Shown here: positions 33,475 through 41,347 of the stretch, one piece after another
Layout of the letters: each line of letters starts with the position of its first letter
How positions within the stretch are numbered: position 1 is the first letter of the stretch
NCBI GenBank assembly: GCA_045862995.1
Contig: BTVX01000003.1
Span: forward strand, 62,001 to 126,000
DNA: 64,000 nt
Direction of reading: 5' to 3'
From: UBA2387 sp019454665
GTDB lineage: Bacteria; Armatimonadota; Fimbriimonadia; Fimbriimonadales; Fimbriimonadaceae
Notes under the pieces: model-generated
The model's database searches: none
The model's input: only the letters and a program-made list of their open reading frames with translations
Told to the model about the DNA's origin: nothing
Position numbers and translations under genes: made by a program

Positions 33475-33873
33475 GGCTGTGTGGTTTCTCTCCACAACAG
33501 TCATCGGCTCGCGGAACCGCCGACTGGAGGCCGGCGATACGGCAAATGTCCCTCATCCGTGGGACCAACGATGAACGACTCGGCTCTAGGGCCCGGTCAT
33601 TCCGAGAATGTTGACAGTGAATCGCCCGTGCGCCGCCTCCGAGGATTGAAGCGTTGAACACGAAGCCGCTCCGATAGCCGCGGAACGCGTAAACTGGCGA
33701 AAAAAGTCCGCGGGGACCCTGTAGAAATCACCAGGTTCTTCCGATGAATGGACGAGACGTCGACAAGACGACAGAAAAAGGCACGGCGGAGGCGACTCCG
33801 ACCACGCAAAGCCTAGGGTCCCACGAGGACAGCCGGGATGCCTGTTCGAGGTCACGGTCTGAAGGAAAAGACC
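33475..33873. other. Divergent intergenic region, 399 bases
   Basis: No gene is supported here. The region holds the upstream sequences of the secreted protein gene (minus) and flgM (plus). The right end has a small hairpin, GGTCT/AGACC (33856-33873), with the flgM ribosome site GAAGGA in its loop. I see no clear sigma-28 box. Confidence 0.5.
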
Positions 33874-34149
33874 ATGAGGATTTCGGACGAACAGATGAAG
33901 AAGGTCATCTCCCAGCTCAAAGAGCAGGGAGCCCACCAGGACGCCAGTCCATTGATCGAACCGGGCTATCGAGAGAGCAACGGCGACGTGATCAGCCGAT
34001 TGACCAAGCGGATACTCAACATGCCCGAACGTGAAGAACTCGTCGCCCAGCTCAAGGCACGCATCGAAGCCGGCGAATACAATCCGACCGGCGAGGAAAT
34101 CGCGGACGCCATGCTGAGGCGCGCCATCGCCGACGAGTGCAGCGGCTGA
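33874..34149 (+). CDS. flgM: FlgM-like anti-sigma-28 factor
   Basis: A 91-residue protein with the FlgM C-terminal sigma-binding helices: ILNMPEREELVAQLKARIEAGEY and NPTGEEIADAMLRRA (each split at the turn). The MP-x-R-E-x-x-V and G-x-Y patterns are typical. The N-terminal half is polar and probably unfolded. FlgM holds the flagellar sigma factor FliA until the hook is complete. No other flagellar gene is in the window. The ATG follows GAAGGA by seven bases, in the loop of a small hairpin. Confidence 0.82.
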   Translation: MRISDEQMKKVISQLKEQGAHQDASPLIEPGYRESNGDVISRLTKRILNMPEREELVAQLKARIEAGEYNPTGEEIADAMLRRAIADECSG

Positions 34150-34267
34150 CGCCCGCCCAGCCTGCACGATCGCCCAGGAGACCCACGCGCCAGGTCTCCT
34201 GGTTTGCATGGCTTTCGGCGGCAACTTGCCGAAGACGCTCTTAGGTCCACCTGCCAGAATGTTCTGA

Positions 34268-35452
34268 ATGGGTGTGACCCTCGAAGCGGCCATGTTCGTC
34301 TGCGCGGTCCTGCTGGGACTCGGCGTGCTCGCGAGCAAGGCGTCGTCGCTTCTGGGCGTGCCCGCGATGCTCCTCTTCATGGCCGTCGGCATGCTCGCGG
34401 GGTCGGATGGGCCGGGAGGCATCTACTTCGACAACGCGGCATGGGCCCAATCGCTGGGCGTGGTGGCGCTGGCGTTCATCCTGTTCGCCGGAGGGATGGA
34501 CACCGAGTGGGCGCAGGTGCAGGGCGTCGTGCGTCCGGCGCTGGCCCTGAGCACGTTCGGCGTTGCGTTCACGGCCCTGCTCACGGCGGCGTTCGTCCAG
34601 TTCGCGTTCGGCCTGGGCTGGCTGGAAGGGTTGCTGTTGGGCTCGATCATCGCGTCCACGGATGCCGCCGCCGTGTTCGGAATCTTGCGCGCTCGGAGCG
34701 TTCGGCTCAATGCCCGGTTGCGGGCCCTGCTGGAACTGGAATCCGGCAGCAACGACCCGATGGCGATCTTCCTCACGATCGGCTTGGTCGGGGTGCTGAC
34801 CGCGGGGGCCGCGTCGGTGGGCGATTTGGTCATGCCCTTCTTGGTGCAAATGCCCGTGGGAGCGCTGGTGGGCTATGCCGTGGGGCGCGGCGGCGTGCTC
34901 GTGATGCGGCGGCTTCGGCTCGACTTCGAGGCCCTCTATCACGTTCTGTCCATCGTCATCGTGCTGCTTTCGTTCAGCGGGGCGGCTCTGGCGGGCGGCA
35001 ACGGGTTCTTGGCCGTGTATGTGGCGGGCATCGCCTACGGCAACGGCGACTTTCATCAGCGCAAGGGGCTACGCCGGTTCCACGACGGCATCGCATGGCT
35101 GATGCAGATCGCGATGTTTCTGACGTTGGGCCTCCTGGTGTTCCCGCACCAGTTGCCCGGCGTGGCCGTTCAGGGCGTGCTCATCGCGTTGTTCCTGATG
35201 TTCGTGGCGCGTCCGATCGCGGTGGGTCTGACGCTGCTTCCGTTCCGGTTCGGGGCTCGGGAATCGGCCCTGGTGGGCTGGTTCGGGCTGCGCGGCGCGG
35301 TCCCCATCGTGCTCGGCACCTATCCCCTGCTGGCTGGGTTGCCCCGGGCGCAGGAGCTGTTCAACGTGGTGTTCTTCGTCGTGCTGCTCTCGTCGTTGGC
35401 GCAGGGCACGACGCTCGCCTGGCTCGCCCGGAAGCTGAAGTTGGACTCGTAG
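34268..35452 (+). CDS. CPA1-type cation/proton antiporter
   Basis: A 394-residue inner-membrane protein with about 12 helices. Conserved CPA1 features include ILFAGGMDTEW, SIIASTDAAAVFGIL, where a Thr-Asp pair is expected at the ion site, ELESGSNDPMAIFL with the second Asp, and WFGLRGAVPIVLG near the end. The pattern is closest to NhaP2/CvrA-type K+(Na+)/H+ antiporters without the C-terminal TrkA domains of the long form. It exchanges monovalent cations for protons. It is probably a single gene. Confidence 0.85.
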   Translation: MGVTLEAAMFVCAVLLGLGVLASKASSLLGVPAMLLFMAVGMLAGSDGPGGIYFDNAAWAQSLGVVALAFILFAGGMDTEWAQVQGVVRPALALSTFGVAFTALLTAAFVQFAFGLGWLEGLLLGSIIASTDAAAVFGILRARSVRLNARLRALLELESGSNDPMAIFLTIGLVGVLTAGAASVGDLVMPFLVQMPVGALVGYAVGRGGVLVMRRLRLDFEALYHVLSIVIVLLSFSGAALAGGNGFLAVYVAGIAYGNGDFHQRKGLRRFHDGIAWLMQIAMFLTLGLLVFPHQLPGVAVQGVLIALFLMFVARPIAVGLTLLPFRFGARESALVGWFGLRGAVPIVLGTYPLLAGLPRAQELFNVVFFVVLLSSLAQGTTLAWLARKLKLDS

Positions 35453-35617
35453 GTTTGGGTTCGACTCTGGTCTCGGGCTCCGCCAAGCCCCACCCGCCCA
35501 GTCCCACGACCCCGCCCCCGACCGTGATAGGCTCGAATCAGTCGGCCGACCTCGAACCGCACCAGAACGAAAACGTGCCGAACACCACCGAACACCACCC
35601 TACGGAGTCATTCCTCG

Positions 35618-36487
35618 ATGGAACGAGAGACCCAGCATCACGACGCGCATCCTCCGCGCAAAATCGCCCAAATGGTCGCCCGACTCGGTGTGGCGAAAGC
35701 CACCGAGAACGGCCTCACCCTCTTCGTCCTCGCCATCCTCGCCGGCGCGTTCATCTCGATGGGCGCGCTGTTCTTCACCATCGTCACCACGGACACCGGC
35801 CTGGGCTTCGGCCTCACCCGGCTGATCGGCGGCGTGAGCTTTTGCCTCGGCCTCATCTTGGTCGTCGTCGCGGGAGCCGAGCTGTTCACGGGCAACAACT
35901 TGATCGCCATGGCGTGGGCCAGCGGCCTCGTCGGCACCCGCGCCGTCCTGCGCAACTGGCTCATCGTGTATCTGGGCAACGTGGTCGGATGCCTGGGCTC
36001 CGTGGCCTTGGTGCTTTGGGGGCGGACCGACCAAATGGCGGCGGGCAACGTCGCGGCAACGGCCGTCAAGATCGCCTCGGCCAAGGCCGACCTCACGTTC
36101 TCCGAGGGCCTCGCCCGGGGCATTCTGTGCAACGCGCTGGTCTGCCTGGCCGTGTGGTTGGCCCTCGGCGGGCGGGGCGTGGCCGACAAGATCGTCGCCA
36201 TCGTGTTCCCCATCACGGCCTTTGTGGCGATGGGGTTCGAGCACTCGATCGCCAACTGGTTCTTCCTGCCCTATGGGTTGGCACTCGCGGGGCCCGAGCG
36301 CGTGGACGCCACGGGCGCTCTGGTCAACCTGGTGTCGGTCACGATCGGCAACATCTTGGGAGGGACGCTCCTCGTCGCCGGGGTCTACTGGACGGCCTAT
36401 ATGCGCGACGGCCACGGCGCGCAAGAAAGCAAGCCCCACCCGCGAGCGCACGAGCCCCGGGAGCCCGAACTGTCGCTGCTCAGGTGA
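35618..36487 (+). CDS. Formate/nitrite transporter (FNT) family channel
   Basis: A 289-residue FNT channel protein with six membrane segments. It has FISMGALFFTIVTTD, the signature VVAGAELFTGNNLIAMAW (TGN pore loop), GNVVGCLGS, a central RGILCNALVCLAVWLAL helix, and the FVAMGFEHSIANWFFLP motif with the pore His. FNT pentamers move formate, nitrite or hydrosulphide. The C-terminal tail is long and charged. No formate or nitrite enzyme is nearby, so the ion is undecided. Its end overlaps the aminotransferase gene by eight bases on the opposite strand. Confidence 0.9.
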   Translation: MERETQHHDAHPPRKIAQMVARLGVAKATENGLTLFVLAILAGAFISMGALFFTIVTTDTGLGFGLTRLIGGVSFCLGLILVVVAGAELFTGNNLIAMAWASGLVGTRAVLRNWLIVYLGNVVGCLGSVALVLWGRTDQMAAGNVAATAVKIASAKADLTFSEGLARGILCNALVCLAVWLALGGRGVADKIVAIVFPITAFVAMGFEHSIANWFFLPYGLALAGPERVDATGALVNLVSVTIGNILGGTLLVAGVYWTAYMRDGHGAQESKPHPRAHEPREPELSLLR

Positions 36488-37943
36488 GCGCTTGCTCGAC
36501 GAGGTGGACGATGAGGTCCAGCTCTTCTTCGCTCACGCCGAAGTGCGGTGTGAACCGCAAGGAATTCGCGCCACCGTGGATGACCTGAAGCCCCCGGTGG
36601 CGCAGTTCCTCTTCCACCGAGCCGGACCCGAAGCACTTGATCTCGGGGGCCAACTCGCACGAAAAGAGCAGCCCGCACCCCTGGACCCTCGTGATCGCAC
36701 CGCCGAGAGACTGGCGCAGCCGCTCGAGCTTCTCCACGGCCTGACGCCCTCGGGTCCGGATGTTCTGACGCAGTTCCGGAGTGAACGCCTGCAGGACCAT
36801 CCTTCCCACCTCCATGGCGCGCGGGTTGGCCGTCATCGTGTTGCCATAGATGCCCGCGTGGTAGAGGTTCGCCGATTCAGCGCTCACGGCCAGCACCGAG
36901 AGCGGATACTGCCCGGCGTTGAGCGCCTTGGAATAGGTTTCGCAATCCGGAGCGCGCAGCCCTTCGAAGCCGGGGTAGTCCACGATCGAGAGCACGCCGT
37001 GGGCGCGCAGACCCGCCTGGATCGAATCCACCAGCAACAGGCTCCCATGCGCTTCGGTGAGTTCGCGAGCGGCAGCGTAGAACGAGGCGGGCAACGCGCG
37101 GCCGGGGTCGCCTTCGCCCATCACGGGCTCCAAGAGCACCGCTTCGATGAACCAGCCATTGGCGTCCGCCTCGGCGAACACCCGGCGCAGGGCGTCCTCG
37201 TCGTAGGGTGGAACGGTGATCAACGACGTCTCGCCCCGAAAGCTCGCCAGATGCCGCTCGTAAGCCGAACGCGACGAATCCGAGTAGATCGCGGGGCGAT
37301 CCGTCCGACCGTGAAAGCTGCCCTTGACCGACACTCGCCGAATGCAGCGTCCCTCGTACCTGCCGCCCGGATCGGTCATCAGTTTGGCGTTGACGTCGGC
37401 GATGCGGGTCGCCAAGCCCATGGCCTCGGAACCCGAGTTGAGGAACATGAACGAGGCGTACGGGCATCCTCCGCTCGTATGGCCGATCTCGCGCCGAAGG
37501 GCGCCATCGAACAGCCACTGCGACAGGCTCGGCGTCATGATGTTGGCCATCGCCTGGGGTCGCGCCATCGCCTCCAGTACCGCGGCTGGGGTGTGGCCGA
37601 GGCCGAGCATCCCGTAACCGCCCGTGTCGTAGACCACCGCACCCTTGAGCGTCACGATCCAGGGTCCCCGCGCCGCGAGCGCCACATAAGGCACCACCGT
37701 GTCGTGGGGGTAGAAATTCACCACCCCGGCTTGCACTCGGCGGATCTGCTCGCTCTCGTCGAGGTCGAGCAACTCGGCGCAGGCTTCCCGCATCTCGGCG
37801 TACCGCTCGGCTGCCGCCCCGATGGCTAGCGCCAATTCGGGGAACCGCTCGGCCAAGCCGGGAATGCGCTCGTCGCAAAGGCCGCGCGTAAGACGGCGGC
37901 CGGCGTGTGCGCGCAACGGAGCAAGGGCATCGAGCAGGGGCAT
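36480..37943 (-). CDS. Class III PLP-dependent aminotransferase
   Basis: A 487-residue fold type I aminotransferase. An N-terminal extension of about 80 residues precedes the typical YDTGGYGMLGLGHTP start. NSGSEAMGLATRIA is the PLP phosphate-binding motif, LLVDSIQAGLRAHG holds the Asp that contacts the pyridine ring, and ETYSKALNAGQYPL carries the Schiff-base Lys. A Gly-Gly-Asn-Ser-Leu-Arg segment (GGANSLRFTP) near the end is also usual. It resembles lysine/ornithine-type aminotransferases. The substrate is not decided. GAGG precedes the chosen ATG. Confidence 0.82.
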   Translation of the reverse strand: MPLLDALAPLRAHAGRRLTRGLCDERIPGLAERFPELALAIGAAAERYAEMREACAELLDLDESEQIRRVQAGVVNFYPHDTVVPYVALAARGPWIVTLKGAVVYDTGGYGMLGLGHTPAAVLEAMARPQAMANIMTPSLSQWLFDGALRREIGHTSGGCPYASFMFLNSGSEAMGLATRIADVNAKLMTDPGGRYEGRCIRRVSVKGSFHGRTDRPAIYSDSSRSAYERHLASFRGETSLITVPPYDEDALRRVFAEADANGWFIEAVLLEPVMGEGDPGRALPASFYAAARELTEAHGSLLLVDSIQAGLRAHGVLSIVDYPGFEGLRAPDCETYSKALNAGQYPLSVLAVSAESANLYHAGIYGNTMTANPRAMEVGRMVLQAFTPELRQNIRTRGRQAVEKLERLRQSLGGAITRVQGCGLLFSCELAPEIKCFGSGSVEEELRHRGLQVIHGGANSLRFTPHFGVSEEELDLIVHLVEQALT

Positions 37944-38052
37944 AGGGACCTCATTGTCGACCTGAAGCAAGCATGACTCGCCGGTCGCCCGCTTGGAATG
38001 GTACCCGCGCGATCCCGAACGCGGCTGAAGCGGCGGCGCGCACCGCTTCCTC

Positions 38053-38058
38053 TATAAT
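38053..38058 (+). promoter_or_regulatory. TATAAT box five bases before the first CocE-type gene
   Basis: A perfect -10 consensus ends five bases before the ATG. There is no SD. It is the clearest candidate for leaderless transcription in the window. Confidence 0.65.
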
Positions 38059-38063
38059 GGGTC

Positions 38064-39914
38064 ATGCGCGCCTTTTGGTCGTCGTCCGTCCGCCTGTGCC
38101 CCGGGTTGGCCTTCGCCTTCGTCGCCGTGGCGGTCCAGGCTCAGGTCAAGCCCAACTTCCAGGCGGGTCAGGCCCAGATCGTCGAGGCGTTTTCGAATCA
38201 AGACGAGTGGATCCGCGAGCGGCTTTGGGTTCAAACCGACTTCGATTCCGACAAGAACGGCGTGCTCGACCGCGTCCATGTGGCCGTGACGCGCCAGCGG
38301 CAGACCGAGACCGAAGGCCTGAAGGTGCCCGTGATCTACGAGTCGTCGCCGTACTTCGCTGGGACGGGCAACGGCCGCCAAATCCTGTGGGACGTGCGCC
38401 ACGAGATCGGCGCGGAGCCGCCCCCCAGGACCGTCAAGCCCGAGATTCCCTTCGACCCCAACCGCACCACGATCTCCGGCTCGCTCGTCCGCCAGTGGGT
38501 GCCGCGCGGCTTCGCCGTCGTCCACTCGGAAGCGCCGGGAACGGGCCTCTCGACAGGCAGCCCGACAGTCGGAGGCGACCCGGAAAGGTTCGCTCCCAAG
38601 GCCGTCATAGACTGGCTCAACGGCCGCGCCAAGGGCTACAAGACCATCACGGGCAACGAGGAAGTCGTCGCGACGTGGTGCACGGGCAAAGTCGGGATGG
38701 TCGGCACGTCCTACAACGGCACGATCCCGCTCGCTGCGGCGACCACCGGCGTTGAGGGCCTTGAAGCCATCATCCCCGTCGCGCCGAACACGTCGTACTA
38801 CCACTACTACCGCTCGAACGGCCTGGTGCGGCACCCCGGCGGATGGCTGGGGGAGGACATTGACAGCCTGTACGATTTCATCAACAGCGGCGATCCCGCC
38901 ATCCGCGAAGCCAGCGACCGCATCTACCGCAACGGCGAATTCGTCAAGTGGCGCGACCGCATCACCGGCGACTACAACCCGTTCTGGGCGGAACGCGACC
39001 TGCTGAAGCACGTCGGCAACGTCAAGTGCGCCGTCCTCATGGCCCACGCGTTCAACGATTGGAACGTGGTCCCCGAGCACAGCGTGCGCATCAGCGAGGC
39101 GCTCAAGGGCCGCGTGCCGCTGGTTCAGTACTTCCACCAGGGAGGCCACGGCGGCGACCCGCCCTTCGAACTGATGAACAAGTGGTTCACGCGCTATCTT
39201 TACGGCGTCGAGAACGGGGTCGAGAGCGGCCCCAAAGCGTTCATCGTCCGTGAAGCGACACCCGGTGGGCCGCGAGGTGCGCGTTCGGCCCCGGTCGAAT
39301 ACGCCGACTACCCGCATCCGGACGCCAAGCCGGTGACCTTCTACCTCGGTGCAGGGGGCAACGGCATCGGAACGCTCTCGACGTTGCGACCTGCGAAGCA
39401 GGGCGAGGAGACGCTCACCGACGACGTGTCGTTCGACGCGCCGACGCTGGCGAAGGCCGCCGAGTCGCCCAACCGCTTGATCTACGCCCTCCCCGAACTC
39501 ACCGAACCGATGCACGTTTCGGGAACTCCGCGGATCACCCTCCGCCTGGCGTCCAGCACGCTGGCCGCGAACCTCTCGGTGTATCTGGTGCAACTCCCCT
39601 GGGCCGACGGCCCGATCGGCACGTCGAACCTGATCACGCGCGGTTGGGCCGACCCTCAGAACTGGAAATCGCTGACGCGGGGCGGGAACTTCGATTCGAT
39701 GGATCCGGGCCAGCCGCTCAAGCCTGGCGAGTTCGTCACGCTCACGTTCGACCTTCAGCCCGACGACCAGATCATCCCGGCCGGCAAGCGGGTGGCGCTC
39801 ATGATCCTCTCCAGCGACCGCGACTTCACGCTTTGGCCGAAGCCCGGCACGCGGCTGACGGTAGATCTGTCGGCGACGACCCTCACCATTCCCGTGGTGG
39901 GCGCCGGGCGGTAA
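38064..39914 (+). CDS. Secreted CocE/NonD (S15-type) alpha/beta hydrolase
   Basis: A 616-residue exported hydrolase of the CocE/X-Pro dipeptidyl-peptidase superfamily. A signal peptide ends near AVQAQ. The catalytic Ser216 lies in GTSYNG, with Asp332 (FNDWN) and His362 (GGHGG) as the likely triad. The C-terminal jelly-roll domain (about 390-610) includes LRLASSTLAANLSVYL and ends LTIPVVGAGR. Members are peptidases or esterases. FDSDKNGVLDR near the N-terminus resembles the X-prolyl dipeptidyl aminopeptidase type. It is followed by glpX after 113 bases. Confidence 0.85.
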   Translation: MRAFWSSSVRLCPGLAFAFVAVAVQAQVKPNFQAGQAQIVEAFSNQDEWIRERLWVQTDFDSDKNGVLDRVHVAVTRQRQTETEGLKVPVIYESSPYFAGTGNGRQILWDVRHEIGAEPPPRTVKPEIPFDPNRTTISGSLVRQWVPRGFAVVHSEAPGTGLSTGSPTVGGDPERFAPKAVIDWLNGRAKGYKTITGNEEVVATWCTGKVGMVGTSYNGTIPLAAATTGVEGLEAIIPVAPNTSYYHYYRSNGLVRHPGGWLGEDIDSLYDFINSGDPAIREASDRIYRNGEFVKWRDRITGDYNPFWAERDLLKHVGNVKCAVLMAHAFNDWNVVPEHSVRISEALKGRVPLVQYFHQGGHGGDPPFELMNKWFTRYLYGVENGVESGPKAFIVREATPGGPRGARSAPVEYADYPHPDAKPVTFYLGAGGNGIGTLSTLRPAKQGEETLTDDVSFDAPTLAKAAESPNRLIYALPELTEPMHVSGTPRITLRLASSTLAANLSVYLVQLPWADGPIGTSNLITRGWADPQNWKSLTRGGNFDSMDPGQPLKPGEFVTLTFDLQPDDQIIPAGKRVALMILSSDRDFTLWPKPGTRLTVDLSATTLTIPVVGAGR

Positions 39915-40027
39915 GGGGGAGACCGACCAGAAACCGCCGAACGCGAAGCCAACCGCCCACCGAATCGGCCACAATAGAACCCGAGCCCGCCGCAACGAAG
40001 CGGCGGACCGACCGTGACGAGGCGGCG

Positions 40028-40975
40028 ATGCAAGGAAAAGAACATCTCGACTTTCTCCGCGTGACCGAAGCGGCGGCGCTCAACGCGTCCAAGTGGGTCG
40101 GCAAAGGCGACCGCAACTCCGCCGACAACGCGGCGTGCGAAGGCATGCGCAGCACCCTCGGGACGCTCGACATGAAGGGCGTCATCGTCATCGGCGAGGG
40201 CGAGCGGGACGAGGCTCCGATGCTCTACATCGGCGAAGAGGTGGGCACGGGCAACGGCCCCGAAGTCCACATCGCCGTGGACCCGCTCGAAGGCACCAAC
40301 CTCTGCGCCAACGGCACGCCCAACGCCATCGCCGTCCTCGCTGCCACTGTGGTCGGAGAAGGCCACTTGATGCACGCGCCCGATTGCTACATGGACAAGC
40401 TCGTCGTTGGGCCCGAGTGCAAAGGCATCGTGGACATCACCCTCCCGCCGCGCGTCAACGTCCGCCTGATGGCGAAAGCCCTGGGCAAGGACACGGACGA
40501 ACTCATCATCGGCGTGCTCGACCGGCCCCGTCACACGCAGCTCATCCACGAACTCCGCGAGACGGGTTGCCGCGTCCACCTGATCTCCGATGGAGACGTG
40601 TCGGTGGCCATCGCCGTGCTCGACCCCGATGCGGGCATTGACGGACTGATGGGCATCGGCGGCGCGCCCGAGGGCGTGATCTCGGCGGCAGCGGTCTTGT
40701 GTTACGGCGGCGACATGCAAGCCAAGCTCGTGTTCACCAGCGACGAGCAGCGCGAACGCGCCAAGAAAATGGGGGACGGCGACATAGACCGCGTGTTCAA
40801 CACCGAAGACCTGGCGCGGGGTCACGTGATGTTCGCGGCGACCGGCATCACCAGCGGCGACCTGCTCAAAGGCGTGAGCTACCACCGAGGCTACGTCAAA
40901 ACCGAGTCTATCGTGATGTACTCGTCCACGGGTTCCATTCGGCGCATCCAAACGGTGCACCGCACCGACCCCTGA
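40028..40975 (+). CDS. glpX: Class II fructose-1,6-bisphosphatase
   Basis: A 315-residue GlpX phosphatase of the inositol-phosphatase fold. The metal-binding acids lie in GEGERDEAPML, VDPLEGT and LISDGDV. GGAPEGVISAA binds substrate. It removes the C1 phosphate of fructose-1,6-bisphosphate in gluconeogenesis and in related sugar cycles. The start MQGKEHLDFLRVTEAAALN is typical of the family. It may share a transcript with the DUF5658 gene, 16 bases downstream. Confidence 0.95.
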   Translation: MQGKEHLDFLRVTEAAALNASKWVGKGDRNSADNAACEGMRSTLGTLDMKGVIVIGEGERDEAPMLYIGEEVGTGNGPEVHIAVDPLEGTNLCANGTPNAIAVLAATVVGEGHLMHAPDCYMDKLVVGPECKGIVDITLPPRVNVRLMAKALGKDTDELIIGVLDRPRHTQLIHELRETGCRVHLISDGDVSVAIAVLDPDAGIDGLMGIGGAPEGVISAAAVLCYGGDMQAKLVFTSDEQRERAKKMGDGDIDRVFNTEDLARGHVMFAATGITSGDLLKGVSYHRGYVKTESIVMYSSTGSIRRIQTVHRTDP

Positions 40976-40991
40976 AGCCCATACTAAGGCC

Positions 40992-41324
40992 GTGGCAAAA
41001 GGCAAAGCGAGGCAACCCGGCTTCTTCGGTCGGCGCGTCCGGCTCAGCACACTCTGCCTGACGACCGTTGCGTTGTTCGATCTGGTCACCACGATGGTGC
41101 TGCTCGGGCGCGGGATGGAAGAGGGCAACCCCCTGTTCGCGTGGCTGCTCGGCTATGGGCCGCAGGTGTTCGTGGGCGCAAAGGTGGTGTTCCTCGCCGG
41201 GCCGATCTTGATCCTGGAGTTCGTCCGCACGCGCAGCCCCCGCTCGGCCGAGCAGGGCACGTGGCTGGCGTTCCTGGCCTACGCGGGCCTTTACGGGGCG
41301 CACCTGATGCAGATTCGGGGCTGA
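40992..41324 (+). CDS. DUF5658-type small membrane protein
   Basis: A 110-residue membrane protein starting with GTG. Three helices are predicted: about residues 20-40 with the conserved FDLVTTMVLL, one around 52-75 (QVFVGAKVVFLAGPILILEF, trimmed), and one at the C-terminus. EGNPLFAWLL after the first helix matches the DUF5658 signature (E-x-NP). A CATACT box lies six bases before the start. Function unknown; possibly in one transcript with glpX. Confidence 0.72.
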   Translation: MAKGKARQPGFFGRRVRLSTLCLTTVALFDLVTTMVLLGRGMEEGNPLFAWLLGYGPQVFVGAKVVFLAGPILILEFVRTRSPRSAEQGTWLAFLAYAGLYGAHLMQIRG

Positions 41325-41335
41325 ACAGGGCGCAG

Positions 41336-41341
41336 TACAAT
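41336..41341 (+). promoter_or_regulatory. TACAAT box six bases before the metH-like gene
   Basis: A -10 element ends six bases before the ATG and overlaps the end of the upstream region with no SD. This supports a leaderless start. Confidence 0.55.
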
Positions 41342-41347
41342 AGGGTC

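Noticed and set aside
33475..33600. A possible cyclic-di-GMP (GEMM) type riboswitch upstream of the secreted protein gene.
   Set aside because: A few segments (GGCC, CCGATG) look alike, but the GAAA tetraloop, its receptor and the conserved GCAAAGCC core are not found.
33640..33660. A sigma-28-like -10 (CTCCGATAG) upstream of flgM.
   Set aside because: No TAAA -35 box at the proper distance and it lies more than 200 bases before the gene.
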